NCBI RefSeq assembly: GCF_002813445.1
Contig: NZ_PHHD01000001.1
Location: 4,030,001-4,094,000, forward strand
Origin: Pseudomonas tolaasii NCPPB 2192
GTDB lineage: Bacteria > Pseudomonadota > Gammaproteobacteria > Pseudomonadales > Pseudomonadaceae
Direction of reading: 5' to 3'
Length of the DNA: 64,000 bases
Shown: in pieces, positions 50,855 through 59,396 of the stretch
Position numbering within the stretch: position 1 is the first letter of the stretch
How the letters are laid out: each line of letters begins with the position of its first letter
Program-made: the position numbers and the translations under genes
Notes under the pieces: generated by a model
What the model was told of the DNA's origin: nothing
Database searches by the model: none
What the model saw: only the letters and a program-made list of their open reading frames with translations

Positions 50855-52173
50855 ACCTGGAGCAGTTGCTGCCGCGCCTGAACGAGCGCCTGGCCCAGGC
50901 GCGACTGCGGCCCATGCACGGCACCGTGCTGAGCATTCGCGGTGTGTTGCTGCGTGCCAGTGTGGCCGGCGCCAGCATCGGTGAACTGTGCCAGTTGCGC
51001 GACCCGGGCAGTGGTCGCAGCCTCAGTGCCGAGGTGATCGGCTTTGATGGCGACGAGGCGATTCTGTCGCCGATCGGCTCCATGGAAGGCCTGTCGACGC
51101 GCACGCAAATCACCGCCACCGGCGAAACCCTCGGGGTGGCGGTGGGCGATGCGCAATTGGGGCGCGTGATCAGCCCCATGGGTGAATTTCTCGATGGCGA
51201 CGGTGTTCCGCCGACCGTGGCCCTGCAGCGCTACCCGCTGCACGCCGAACCGCCTGCGCCCTTTTCGCGGCAGTTGATCGTGCGCTCGATGGCGCTGGGC
51301 ATTCGCTCCATCGACGGTTTGCTGACGTTGGCCCAGGGCCAGCGCATGGGCATTTTTGGTGAGCCTGGCGTGGGCAAATCCTCGTTGCTCGCGAGCATTA
51401 TCCGCAACAGCGAAGCCGACGTGATCGTGATCGGCCTGATCGGTGAGCGGGGCAGGGAAGTGCGTGAATTGCTCGACGTGCAGCTCGACGCCAAGGCCCG
51501 CGCGCGCACCGTGGCGGTGGTGGCCACCTCGGATCGCCCGGCGGCCGAGCGGGTGCGTGCGGCGTTTGTCGCCACCACCCTTGCCGAATACCACCGTGAT
51601 CAGGGGCGCAATGTGCTGCTGCTGATGGACAGCCTGACCCGCTTTGCCCGCGCCCAACGTGAAATCGGCCTGGCCGTGGGCGAGCCGCCGACCCGCCGGG
51701 GTTATCCGCCGTCGTTCTTTTCGGCGTTGCCACGCCTGCTGGAACGCGCCGGCCCTGGTCCCAGCGGCAGCATCACCGCGCTGTACACCGTGTTGACCGA
51801 AGGCGACGCCGCCAGTGACCCGGTGGCCGAAGAGGCGCGTTCGATCCTCGACGGGCACATAGCGCTCAGCGCCGAACTGGCCCAGCGCAACTACTTCCCG
51901 GCGGTGGATGTGCTGCGCAGCCGCAGCCGTTTGATGGAGCAGGTCGCCGGGGAAGAACACAAGCGTCTGGCCATGCGCATTCGTGAGCTGATGGCGCGCT
52001 ATGGCGAAATCGAAATGCTGATCCGCGTGGGGGAATACTCCGCCGGCAGCGACCCGTTGGCTGACGAAGCCATTGCCCGGCACGCGGCCATTGAAGCCTT
52101 TTTGCGCCAGAACGCCGGCGAACCCAGCAGCCTGGAACAGACGCTGATCCGTATGCGCCAGGTGTTGGCATGA
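50851..52173 (+). CDS. sctN: T3SS ATPase SctN
   Basis: A 440-residue F1-beta-like ATPase that strips chaperones and helps unfold substrates. Walker A reads FGEPGVGKSSLL (near residue 170), Walker B LLLMDSLTRFARAQREIGLA, and the T3SS ATPase signature PSFFSALPRLLERAGPGPSG is present. The 3' end is followed by a REPIN, not by the next T3SS gene, which starts 171 bases later with its own ribosome site. Confidence 0.96.
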   Translation: MNLEQLLPRLNERLAQARLRPMHGTVLSIRGVLLRASVAGASIGELCQLRDPGSGRSLSAEVIGFDGDEAILSPIGSMEGLSTRTQITATGETLGVAVGDAQLGRVISPMGEFLDGDGVPPTVALQRYPLHAEPPAPFSRQLIVRSMALGIRSIDGLLTLAQGQRMGIFGEPGVGKSSLLASIIRNSEADVIVIGLIGERGREVRELLDVQLDAKARARTVAVVATSDRPAAERVRAAFVATTLAEYHRDQGRNVLLLMDSLTRFARAQREIGLAVGEPPTRRGYPPSFFSALPRLLERAGPGPSGSITALYTVLTEGDAASDPVAEEARSILDGHIALSAELAQRNYFPAVDVLRSRSRLMEQVAGEEHKRLAMRIRELMARYGEIEMLIRVGEYSAGSDPLADEAIARHAAIEAFLRQNAGEPSSLEQTLIRMRQVLA

Positions 52174-52200
52174 GATTGCAGGAATGTACCCCGAACCCCT

Positions 52201-52287
52201 GTGGGAGCTGGCTTGCCTGCGATCGCGGTGTATCAGTGACACAAGGGCTGGCTGAACCACTGCCATCGCAGGCAAGCCAGCGCCCAC
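52201..52287. repeat. REPIN inside the T3SS operon
   Basis: Arms at 52201-52223 and 52265-52287 (GTGGGAGCTGGCTTGC family) between sctN and sctO. Its position interrupts an operon otherwise coupled by overlaps, and the hairpin could reduce or process the transcript there. Confidence 0.92.
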
Positions 52288-52344
52288 CGTTGATTTCCAT
52301 GGATTTACAGATTGTTGTGCTGGCATGACAAAGGAGCAAAGCTG

Positions 52345-52791
52345 ATGAAAACCAATGAACTGCGCACCCTGCAAACCCTGCGGGTGCTGCGCGAGCAACG
52401 TGCCGCCAGCCAGCTGGCGGCCCAGCAGCAGCGTTGTGAGCAAACCCACGGCGTGCTGAACGACGCCAAGGAACAACTGCGCCTGCACCGCGAAGCCATC
52501 GCCGAGGAGGCGCGGCAGGTGTATGCCTCGCTCACCGAGGGGTTGTCGGTGGCGAGTTGGCAGGCCGCCCAGGACCGCTTGCGCGGGCTGTCGGACGACC
52601 AGCAGCAACTGGAAAACGACGTGACGCACGTGTCCATCACCCTGGAAAGCCAGGAGCGCGAGCGCGACCTGTTTCGCCAGGAGCGCTTGAGCCGTCAGCG
52701 CCAGTCCGATGCCTGGCAAAGCCTGGTGGAAGGCCGCGAGAGCGATGAGCGCCGCATCGGCGAGCTGCGTGACGAAGGCGTCGGCACATGA
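52345..52791 (+). CDS. sctO: T3SS stalk protein SctO
   Basis: A 148-residue, almost fully helical, coiled-coil protein (QQRCEQTHGVLNDAKEQLRL, EGLSVASWQAAQDRLRGLSD, RDLFRQERLSRQRQSDAWQS), matching the YscO/HrpO/FliJ stalk that connects the ATPase hexamer with SctV. Sequence identity is normally low; position between sctN and sctQ is decisive. ATG 52345 has AAGGAG upstream. It overlaps sctQ by ATGA. Confidence 0.8.
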   Translation: MKTNELRTLQTLRVLREQRAASQLAAQQQRCEQTHGVLNDAKEQLRLHREAIAEEARQVYASLTEGLSVASWQAAQDRLRGLSDDQQQLENDVTHVSITLESQERERDLFRQERLSRQRQSDAWQSLVEGRESDERRIGELRDEGVGT

Positions 52792-53795
52792 TCGCAGCCC
52801 TTGCCGACCCATTGTCGCCGTGGTTGACCCATTACGACCCGGCATTGCTGGCGCTGCATAACCAATTGCACCGTCGCCGCCGTGCCTGGCAGGGCCGTTG
52901 TGCCGGGCAAGACGTGCGCGTCAGCTGGGCCACCGAATTGCAGCCCCTCGGTGCGCCGCGCGATGTGCTGCTGTTGCTTGGTCGCGCCCCGGTGCGCCTG
53001 CGGTTGTCGGCGGGCGCCCTTGAGCAGGTGATGGTGCCACTGGCTTTGCAATTTGATGTGCAGCAACTGCCGTCGTTGCCGCGTTCGTTGTTGCTGGAAC
53101 TGGCGGTGCTCGACCTGATCGAGACGCTGGAGCCGTTGTTGGGCCACCCCGTGCAATTGCTTGAAGCCACTGAAGGTCTGGAGCAGCGGCCGTTTGCCGT
53201 GCACCTGGCCCTGGAATTGAGCTTCGGCAATGGCCCCGCCATGAATGCGCAGTTGGACCTGAGCGAAGGCGCCGCCGTGCTGGTGGCGCAGTTGCTGACC
53301 CAGTACGCCGAACTTGAACCCGACCCGTTGCCAGCCCTGCGCCAGACCCTGGCAGTGGTGGCCGGGCGGCAGTGGCTGACCCTCGGTGAGTTACGCAGCC
53401 TGCGCCCCGGCGATGTGCTGATGCTGGAGCAGGGCTCGGGTTTGCTGCTCGATCTGGATGGCCGTTTGCAGGCCCGCTGCCAACACCAGGGTGACTCGCT
53501 GCGTGTGCAGGAAGAATTGAAAGCGCCCCTTTTGGACATGGAGAACACAATGACTGATGTTGATGCGGCTGCGGCCCTGGATGACTTGCCGCTGAAACTG
53601 GTGTGCCAGGTGGGCAGCCTGGAACTGACCCTCGCGCAATTGCGCGAGCTGGGCGCGGGCAGCCTGTTGCAGCTCAATTCGCCTGGCGTGGACAACGTGG
53701 ACCTGATGGTCAACGGGCGCCGCGTCGGCCAGGGCCAACTGGTGAAAATCGGTGATGGCCTGGGCGTACGCCTGCTGAGTTTTGCCACCCCATGA
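52788..53795 (+). CDS. sctQ: T3SS C-ring protein SctQ, full-length
   Basis: A 335-residue SctQ. The C-terminal SPOA (FliN-like) domain is at about 255-330 (DDLPLKLVCQVGSLELTLAQ, LNSPGVDNVDLMVNGRRVGQ), with a second SPOA-like part earlier and an N-terminal variable domain. In the Hrp1 system of P. syringae this protein is split in two genes; here it is a single one, as in rhizobia. It forms the cytosolic sorting platform pods. Coupled to sctR by ATGA. Confidence 0.88.
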   Translation: MIAALADPLSPWLTHYDPALLALHNQLHRRRRAWQGRCAGQDVRVSWATELQPLGAPRDVLLLLGRAPVRLRLSAGALEQVMVPLALQFDVQQLPSLPRSLLLELAVLDLIETLEPLLGHPVQLLEATEGLEQRPFAVHLALELSFGNGPAMNAQLDLSEGAAVLVAQLLTQYAELEPDPLPALRQTLAVVAGRQWLTLGELRSLRPGDVLMLEQGSGLLLDLDGRLQARCQHQGDSLRVQEELKAPLLDMENTMTDVDAAAALDDLPLKLVCQVGSLELTLAQLRELGAGSLLQLNSPGVDNVDLMVNGRRVGQGQLVKIGDGLGVRLLSFATP

Positions 53796-54448
53796 CCGGT
53801 TATCAGCCGAACCTGATCGAGATCATCCTGGTCGTCGCGACGATCGGGCTGATCCCGTTGGCGGTAGTGACGCTCACCGGTTTCATGAAAATTTCGGTGG
53901 TGCTGTTCCTGATCCGCAACGCCCTCGGGGTGCAACAGACCCCGCCGAACCTGGTGCTGTATGGCATCGCCCTGATTCTGTCGGTGTACGTGACCACACC
54001 GTTGATTGGCGACATGTACCGGCAAGTGGAGGGCCGCGACCTCAATATCGAGCATGTGGAGCAACTCAAGGACCTTGGCGACGCCCTGCGCCCGCCGTTG
54101 CAGGCGCACTTGAAACGCTTTGCCAACGAGTCCGAGCGCGGTTTTTTTGTGCAGGCCACCGAGACCATCTGGTCGCCGGAAGCCCGTGCCGACCTGCGTG
54201 ACGACGACCTGGTGGTGCTGATTCCAGCGTTTGTCAGCTCGGAACTGACGCGCGCGTTCGAGATTGGCTTTTTGCTCTACATCCCGTTCCTTGTGGTGGA
54301 TTTGCTGGTGTCCAACGTGTTGATGGCGATGGGCATGTCGATGGTCTCGCCGAACCTGATTTCCATCCCGCTGAAAATCTTCTTGTTCGTGTCGTTAAGT
54401 GGCTGGTCGCGCTTGATGCACGGTTTGATATTGAGTTACGGCGGCTGA
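53792..54448 (+). CDS. sctR: T3SS export apparatus protein SctR
   Basis: A 218-residue FliP/HrcR-family membrane protein. Core motifs: VVTLTGFMKISVVLFLIRNA near residues 25-44, and the late LVVLIPAFVSSELTRAFEIG then FLLYIPFLVVDLLVSNVLMA followed by MGMSMVSP, the most conserved T3SS stretch. It forms the export gate with SctS and SctT. Confidence 0.96.
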   Translation: MTGYQPNLIEIILVVATIGLIPLAVVTLTGFMKISVVLFLIRNALGVQQTPPNLVLYGIALILSVYVTTPLIGDMYRQVEGRDLNIEHVEQLKDLGDALRPPLQAHLKRFANESERGFFVQATETIWSPEARADLRDDDLVVLIPAFVSSELTRAFEIGFLLYIPFLVVDLLVSNVLMAMGMSMVSPNLISIPLKIFLFVSLSGWSRLMHGLILSYGG

Positions 54449-54484
54449 GCCCTGCAGGGTGAATGTGCATTTAAGGGGTGAGTG

Positions 54485-54754
54485 ATGGGCCAGGATGTAT
54501 TTTTATCCTTGATGAAACAGGCGCTGATGACCGTGCTGATGCTCTCCGCACCGGCCCTGGGCGTGGCCATTATCGTGGGGTTGAGCGTGGGCCTGTTCCA
54601 GGCGCTCACGCAGATCCAGGACCAGACCTTGCCCCAGGTGGTGAAGCTGGTGGCGGTACTGTTGACCATCGTATTTCTTGGCCCGGTGCTCGCAGGCCAG
54701 GTGGCGGAACTGGGCGGCCAGGTGCTGGATAATTTCCCGATGTGGACGCGCTGA
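54485..54754 (+). CDS. sctS: T3SS export apparatus protein SctS
   Basis: An 89-residue FliQ/HrcS-family protein with two helices (LMTVLMLSAPALGVAIIVGL and VKLVAVLLTIVFLGPVLAGQ); QALTQIQDQTLPQVVKLVAV is the family core. ATG 54485 is preceded by AAGGGG; a GTG one codon earlier is an alternative. It follows sctR by 36 bases. Confidence 0.95.
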   Translation: MGQDVFLSLMKQALMTVLMLSAPALGVAIIVGLSVGLFQALTQIQDQTLPQVVKLVAVLLTIVFLGPVLAGQVAELGGQVLDNFPMWTR

Positions 54755-54760
54755 CCGCCC

Positions 54761-55573
54761 ATGGATGCCAGCCTGACCGCGCAGTTCCTGGAAGTCGCCT
54801 ACCCGGTGATCAGTTCCGCTTCGCTTGCCGCCTGCCGCGCCATGGGCGTGGTGGTGATCACCCCGGCGTTCAACCGCCTGGGCCTCACCGGCATGATTCG
54901 TGGCTGTGTGGCCGTGGCCATTTCCATTCCCATGTTCTTTCCGGTGTTCGAGGCGCTCACGGCGATGCCCGAACACGGCAGCGTGTTTATCGCCGGGTTG
55001 CTGATCAAGGAGTTTTTGATCGGCATTCTGATCGGCCTGCTGTTCGGCATTCCGTTTTGGGCCGCCGAGGTGGCGGGGGAGTTGATCGACTTGCAACGCG
55101 GCTCGACCATGGCACAGCTGGTGGACCCGTTATCGTCCGGGGAGTCCAGCGTGATGGCGACATTGCTGACGGTGATGCTGATCACGCTGTTCTTCATGTC
55201 CGGCGGTTTTATCCTGATGGTCGATGGCTACTACCACAGCTACCAGTTGTGGCCGGTGACCTCGTTTACTCCGGTATTTGCCAGCTCCGCGTTGCTGGCG
55301 GTGTTGTCGATCCTTGACCAGATCATGCGGGTGGGCGTGCTGATGGTGTCGCCGCTGCTGATCTCGTTGCTGATCACCGACTTGATGCTCGCCTACCTGT
55401 CACGCATGGCGCCGAACCTGCATATTTTCGACCTGTCGCTGCCGGTGAAAAACCTGTTTTTCACCATCTTGATGGTGATCTACATCGGCTTTTTGATCCC
55501 GTTGATGCTCGACCAATTGGCGGAGTTTCGCGGCACCGTCGAGCTGCTCAAAACCCTGGCCGGCATGGAGTAG
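54761..55573 (+). CDS. sctT: T3SS export apparatus protein SctT
   Basis: A 270-residue FliR/HrcT-family membrane protein with about six to seven helices, for example FLIGILIGLLFGIPFWAAEV (near 85-104). The RGSTMAQLVDPLSSGESS segment near residue 113 and LLITDLMLAYLSRMAPNLHI are family marks. It closes the export gate assembly with SctR, SctS and SctU. Confidence 0.95.
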   Translation: MDASLTAQFLEVAYPVISSASLAACRAMGVVVITPAFNRLGLTGMIRGCVAVAISIPMFFPVFEALTAMPEHGSVFIAGLLIKEFLIGILIGLLFGIPFWAAEVAGELIDLQRGSTMAQLVDPLSSGESSVMATLLTVMLITLFFMSGGFILMVDGYYHSYQLWPVTSFTPVFASSALLAVLSILDQIMRVGVLMVSPLLISLLITDLMLAYLSRMAPNLHIFDLSLPVKNLFFTILMVIYIGFLIPLMLDQLAEFRGTVELLKTLAGME

Positions 55574-55576
55574 CCC

Positions 55577-56623
55577 ATGGCGGATACCAGCGAAGAGAAA
55601 TCCCAGCCGGCCACGGACAAAAAACTCAAGGACGCACGCAAAAAAGGCCAGGTCGCCAAGAGCCAGGACCTGGTGTCGGGCATGGTCATTTTGTTCTGCA
55701 CCCTGTGCATTTCCATTCTCGCGCCACGGGCGAAGGCTCAGGTGACGGCGCTGCTCGACCTGACCGCACAGATCTATACCGAACCGTTCGCCACCGTGTG
55801 GCCAAGGGTGCTAGACCATGCCGAACAACTGGTGATCAGCATCACGCTGCCGGTGATGGCGGTGACCACCGGGGTGGTGATCCTGACCAACATCATCACC
55901 ATGCGCGGCTTTGTGTTCTCGGTGGACCCGATCAAACCCGAGTTCAAGCGCATCAACCCGGCGGAGGGCATGAAGAAAATTTTTGCCCTGCGCAACCTGG
56001 TGGAATTCATCAAAGGCTTGATCAAGGTGCACGTACTGGCGATCGCCTTCTACGTGGTGGGCAAGCATGCGTTGCAGGCGTTGATGGAGTCGTCGCGCTG
56101 TGGCGCGGAGTGCATGGAGTCGACGTTTTTCCTGGTGCTCAAGCCGCTGGTGTTTACCGTGTTGTGCGCCTTCATTCTGGTGGGGGGCGTGGACGTGATG
56201 ATGCAGCGCTGGCTGTTCGGCCGCGACATGAAAATGACCCGCAGCGAAACCAAGCGCGAACGCAAGGACATCGACGGCGACCCGCTGATCAAGAGCGAGC
56301 GCCGCCGCCAGCGCAACGAAATGCAGGCCCTGGCCACCAAGCTTGGCTTGGGCCGCGCCTCGATGATGATCGGCACCACCGACGGCTGGGTGGTGGGTGT
56401 GCGTTACGTGCGTGGTGAGACACCGGTGCCGGTGATCGTGTGCCGCGCCGCGCCGGAGGAAGCGTTATTGATGCTGCAGGAAGCCTATGACCTGGGCATT
56501 CCCCATGCGCCGGACAAGCCCTTGGCTTCCGAGATTGCGCGCAAGACCGTACCGGGCGACCCGGTGCCGGACGCGTCGTTTCAGGCGGTCGCGGACTGGC
56601 TGGTGGCGGCACGCCTGATCTGA
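55577..56623 (+). CDS. sctU: T3SS switch protein SctU lacking the NPTH motif
   Basis: A 348-residue FlhB/HrcU/RhcU-family protein: charged N-terminus (EEKSQPATDKKLKDARKKGQ) and four helices to about 205, then the linker with TRSETKRERKDIDGDPLIKS. In the family the next domain carries the autocleavage motif NPTH, which switches substrate class. Here the aligned stretch reads MMIGTTDGWVVGVRYVRGET, with GTTD (residues 266-269; bases 56372-56383) in place of NPTH. The downstream TPVPVIVCRAAPEEALLMLQ and the C-terminal helices are otherwise well kept, so the gene looks functional. The substrate switch must work without the usual Asn-Pro cleavage. Confidence 0.94.
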   Translation: MADTSEEKSQPATDKKLKDARKKGQVAKSQDLVSGMVILFCTLCISILAPRAKAQVTALLDLTAQIYTEPFATVWPRVLDHAEQLVISITLPVMAVTTGVVILTNIITMRGFVFSVDPIKPEFKRINPAEGMKKIFALRNLVEFIKGLIKVHVLAIAFYVVGKHALQALMESSRCGAECMESTFFLVLKPLVFTVLCAFILVGGVDVMMQRWLFGRDMKMTRSETKRERKDIDGDPLIKSERRRQRNEMQALATKLGLGRASMMIGTTDGWVVGVRYVRGETPVPVIVCRAAPEEALLMLQEAYDLGIPHAPDKPLASEIARKTVPGDPVPDASFQAVADWLVAARLI

Positions 56624-56627
56624 AGGC

Positions 56628-57092
56628 TTACACCTGTGGAAAGTGCGTGTCGTATTCCAGGCTGAGTGCCTTGGCCTTTTCCGGGCTGAAACCGCCTTCG
56701 GCCGCCAGTTGATCAATGGCCTTGAAGTACTTGTCCTGCCCGCCGGGCAAGGTCCAGTCGAGCATGCGACCGACTGTGTCGCCGACGTTCTTGAAGCTGT
56801 GCACGGTGTCGCGCGGAATGAACAGCAACGTCCCGGCCCCTACCGTCTGTTCAGCCCCGTTGACGATCACCTGGTAGGTGCCCTCAACAATGAAGATGTA
56901 CTCCTCCTGCGAGTGATGCAGGTGGTGGGGCGGGCCTTCACCGGGGTTGTGGCTGGCGATAATCACGGAGGTCGCGCCGCCGCTGGCTTCGGTGCTGAGC
57001 AAAATATGCATGTCGAGCCCGAAGGGGCGTACCGGCAACGCCTCTTGCGGAGTGACAACGAGAGGGAGCAGGGCTGGGGGCGATTGGTTCAT
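56628..57092 (-). CDS. Cupin-domain protein
   Basis: A 154-residue single cupin. The metal-binding motif G(x)5HxH(x)3-4E is visible as GEGPPHHLHHSQEEYIFIVE (near residues 51-70) and the second cupin motif as GAGTLLFIPRDTVHSFKNV near 85-103. Small cupins of this kind include dioxygenases, isomerases and sensors; no substrate can be named. It converges with sctU, whose stop lies 4 bases away. Confidence 0.82.
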   Translation of the reverse strand: MNQSPPALLPLVVTPQEALPVRPFGLDMHILLSTEASGGATSVIIASHNPGEGPPHHLHHSQEEYIFIVEGTYQVIVNGAEQTVGAGTLLFIPRDTVHSFKNVGDTVGRMLDWTLPGGQDKYFKAIDQLAAEGGFSPEKAKALSLEYDTHFPQV

Positions 57093-57175
57093 GGTGTTCC
57101 TTCGGCTGTTGGCAGTAGGGAAATCGTGTCCCGTCCTGACTAAAACAATTGAAGGCGGTTTTTATTCCCGTCACG

Positions 57176-57307
57176 GTGGCGAGCGGGCTTGCCCCGCGTT
57201 GGGCTGCGAAGCAGCCCCATCAAGGCCACCGCGTGCTTTCAGTTAAACCGAGGTGGCAGGTTTTAGGGCCGCTTCGCAGCCCAACGCGGGGCAAGCCCGC
57301 TCGCCAC
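57176..57307. repeat. REPIN (GTGGCGAGCGGGCTTGCCC family)
   Basis: Arms starting GTGGCGAGCGGGCTTGCCCC at 57176 and the inverse ending at 57307, with a long unpaired centre. An inner pair GGGCTGCGAAGCAGCCC also forms. It fills the gap between the cupin gene and the ABC importer genes. Confidence 0.88.
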
Positions 57308-57328
57308 AATGAATCACCCACCACAGAC

Positions 57329-58003
57329 TTATTCCCAGGACAACCGTGCATTGCGCTTCTCAAGGGTCCTGGAGGCGAAAAACACCGCAGAGGCCAGCAG
57401 CACGTAGAACACCGCCGTCAGCGTGTAGGTTTTGAAGAACTCGAAGTTGCCCCCGGCCAGTTCCTGCATGCGCGCAAAAAACTCCGGGTACTGCACCAGA
57501 AACGCAATGGAGCTGTCTTTGAGGTTGTAAATGATCTGGTTGGTCAACGCGGGAATCGAGGTGCGCAGCACCTGGGGCAGGATGATCCCCGTGTAGATCT
57601 GCATATCGCTGAAGCCTTGCGCGGTGGCAGCTTCCAGCTGGCTTTTGTCCAGCCCGTTATAGGCTGTCAGTAAATAGGCCGCATTGTAGGCGCCCACGTT
57701 GGCGGTAAAGCCGATGACCATCACCTCAAACGGGCTGAGCCGCAGCCCCATGCCTGGCAGGCCGTAGTAAAGAATATAAATGATGCAAATCAGCGGCGTG
57801 CCGATGAAAAACGACTTGTATGCCTCAACACACCGGGCGACTCCGGCGCGCTTGCTCAGGCTCAGGTAAAACACCAGCACGCCCAGCGCGAAGCCGGTGA
57901 CTGAAACGGTCAGGGTCAGTTTCACGGTCGCCAGGATGCCCGACGCGATCAATGGCCACTGCTCAACGAAGTCCTGATAAAAACTCAGCCAACTCTCAAG
58001 CAT
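57329..58003 (-). CDS. Polar amino-acid ABC transporter permease (second)
   Basis: A 224-residue HisM/GlnP-type permease with five helices; the EAA loop is ATAQGFSDMQIYTGIILPQV (near 145-164). ATG 58003 is used since the frame upstream runs antisense over the ATPase gene. Last gene of a four-gene importer operon; its start overlaps the end of the ATPase gene. Confidence 0.92.
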   Translation of the reverse strand: MLESWLSFYQDFVEQWPLIASGILATVKLTLTVSVTGFALGVLVFYLSLSKRAGVARCVEAYKSFFIGTPLICIIYILYYGLPGMGLRLSPFEVMVIGFTANVGAYNAAYLLTAYNGLDKSQLEAATAQGFSDMQIYTGIILPQVLRTSIPALTNQIIYNLKDSSIAFLVQYPEFFARMQELAGGNFEFFKTYTLTAVFYVLLASAVFFASRTLEKRNARLSWE

Positions 58004-58730
58004 CACGTTTCTTCCCGAAGAACCAGGCGACTTCGGGAATCGGCGCGTGCACGGCCAGTTCTGCAACCGGCCCTTGTGCAACGATTTTCCCCGCGTACAT
58101 GAACACCACGTTCTGGCTGATTTGGTCGGCAAAAGCGATGTCGTGGGTCACGCACACGGTGGTGATTTTCCGGGCTTCGAGCTTCTTGATCAGCAAGGCC
58201 ACTTCCTGGCTCATCAAGGGGTCCAGCGCCGAGGTGGGTTCGTCGAGGATCACGATTTCAGGTTTCATCACCAGGGTGCGTGCCAGCGCCACACGTTGCT
58301 TCTGGCCGCCAGACAGCTGGGCCGGAAACTTTTTTGCATGGGCGGCCATATCAAAGTAGGCCAGCTCTTCCAGCGCCAGGGCCCGGGCTTCTTCGCGGCT
58401 TTTGCCTTGCAGCTTGCGCAGGCCCAGGGTGATGTTGTCGAGCACACTGAGGTGCCGGTACAAGGCGAAATTCTGGAACACAAACCCGATGTTCTTGCGC
58501 AACTTGCGAATATCCAGTTGCGGGCTCAGCAAGTCTTCGCCGTGAAACAGAATTGTGCCCTGATCGGGTCGTTCCAGCAGGTTCATGCAGCGGATCAGGG
58601 TGGTCTTGCCGCAGCCCGAAGGCCCCATGATCACCAGTGTGTCGCCGGCATGTACCGTGAGGTCGATGCCGTTCAATACCACATGATCGCCAAATGCCTT
58701 GGTCAGGTTGCTTATGTGCAGGATCGCCAT
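57996..58730 (-). CDS. Polar amino-acid ABC transporter ATP-binding protein
   Basis: A 244-residue GlnQ/HisP-type ATPase with Walker A GPSGCGKTTLIRCMNLLERP, Q-loop IGFVFQNFALYRHLSVLDNI, signature QLSGGQKQRVALARTLVMKP, and Walker B EIVILDEPTSALDPLMSQEV; VCVTHDIAFADQIS has the H-loop. Partner of the two permeases and the binding protein on either side. Confidence 0.95.
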   Translation of the reverse strand: MAILHISNLTKAFGDHVVLNGIDLTVHAGDTLVIMGPSGCGKTTLIRCMNLLERPDQGTILFHGEDLLSPQLDIRKLRKNIGFVFQNFALYRHLSVLDNITLGLRKLQGKSREEARALALEELAYFDMAAHAKKFPAQLSGGQKQRVALARTLVMKPEIVILDEPTSALDPLMSQEVALLIKKLEARKITTVCVTHDIAFADQISQNVVFMYAGKIVAQGPVAELAVHAPIPEVAWFFGKKRDA

Positions 58731-58745
58731 GCTTTCTTCCCGGTA

Positions 58746-59393
58746 TCACTGCTCGGCAAAGCGGCGCCGAATCATCAGCATCGCCACGGCGAACAATTTA
58801 TAGATGCAAAAATACATCAGGCCAGCCACCAGGTAGATGTTCACGCCCAGTGAGGTGGAGGCCGTGAGTGCCTTGGCTTGCCCGAGGATCTCGGTGAAAC
58901 CGACGGTGTAGGCGAAGGGTGTGTTTTTCAAAATGGCGGTCAGTTCGTTCATCACGCCCGGCAGGGAGAAGCGCAGCATCTGCGGCAGCTCGATATGGAA
59001 CACCACCTGCAGGTCGCTGAAGCCCATCGACTGGGCCGCCACCCGTTCAGTGTGTTCGACCGAGCCCAACGCGCCGCGAAATACCTCGGAAATATAGGCA
59101 CCGCCAATCACGCCCAGGCTGAGGTTCATGGCGATCATCGGCGAGGGCCGAATGCCCAGGCTGGGCAAACCGAAATACACGAGGAACAGCAGCACCAGCA
59201 CCGGAATCGAGCGAACAATGAACACCAGGGCGCTCAGCACGGCGCCTGTGCGCTGGCCGGAAAGCCGCCGTAACACGGCGACCCCCAACCCCAATGCAAA
59301 GGCAGTGATGAAGCACGACAGCGTGATGTAGAACGTCGCCACCACGCCGTGCAGCAACAGCCCAATGACATCGAAGAACTGACGATCAAACAT
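58746..59393 (-). CDS. Polar amino-acid ABC transporter permease (first)
   Basis: A 215-residue permease of the HisQ/GlnP type; the EAA loop is VAAQSMGFSDLQVVFHIELP. About five helices. It sits between the binding-protein gene (3 bases downstream of that stop) and the ATPase gene. Confidence 0.93.
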   Translation of the reverse strand: MFDRQFFDVIGLLLHGVVATFYITLSCFITAFALGLGVAVLRRLSGQRTGAVLSALVFIVRSIPVLVLLFLVYFGLPSLGIRPSPMIAMNLSLGVIGGAYISEVFRGALGSVEHTERVAAQSMGFSDLQVVFHIELPQMLRFSLPGVMNELTAILKNTPFAYTVGFTEILGQAKALTASTSLGVNIYLVAGLMYFCIYKLFAVAMLMIRRRFAEQ

Positions 59394-59396
59394 CAG

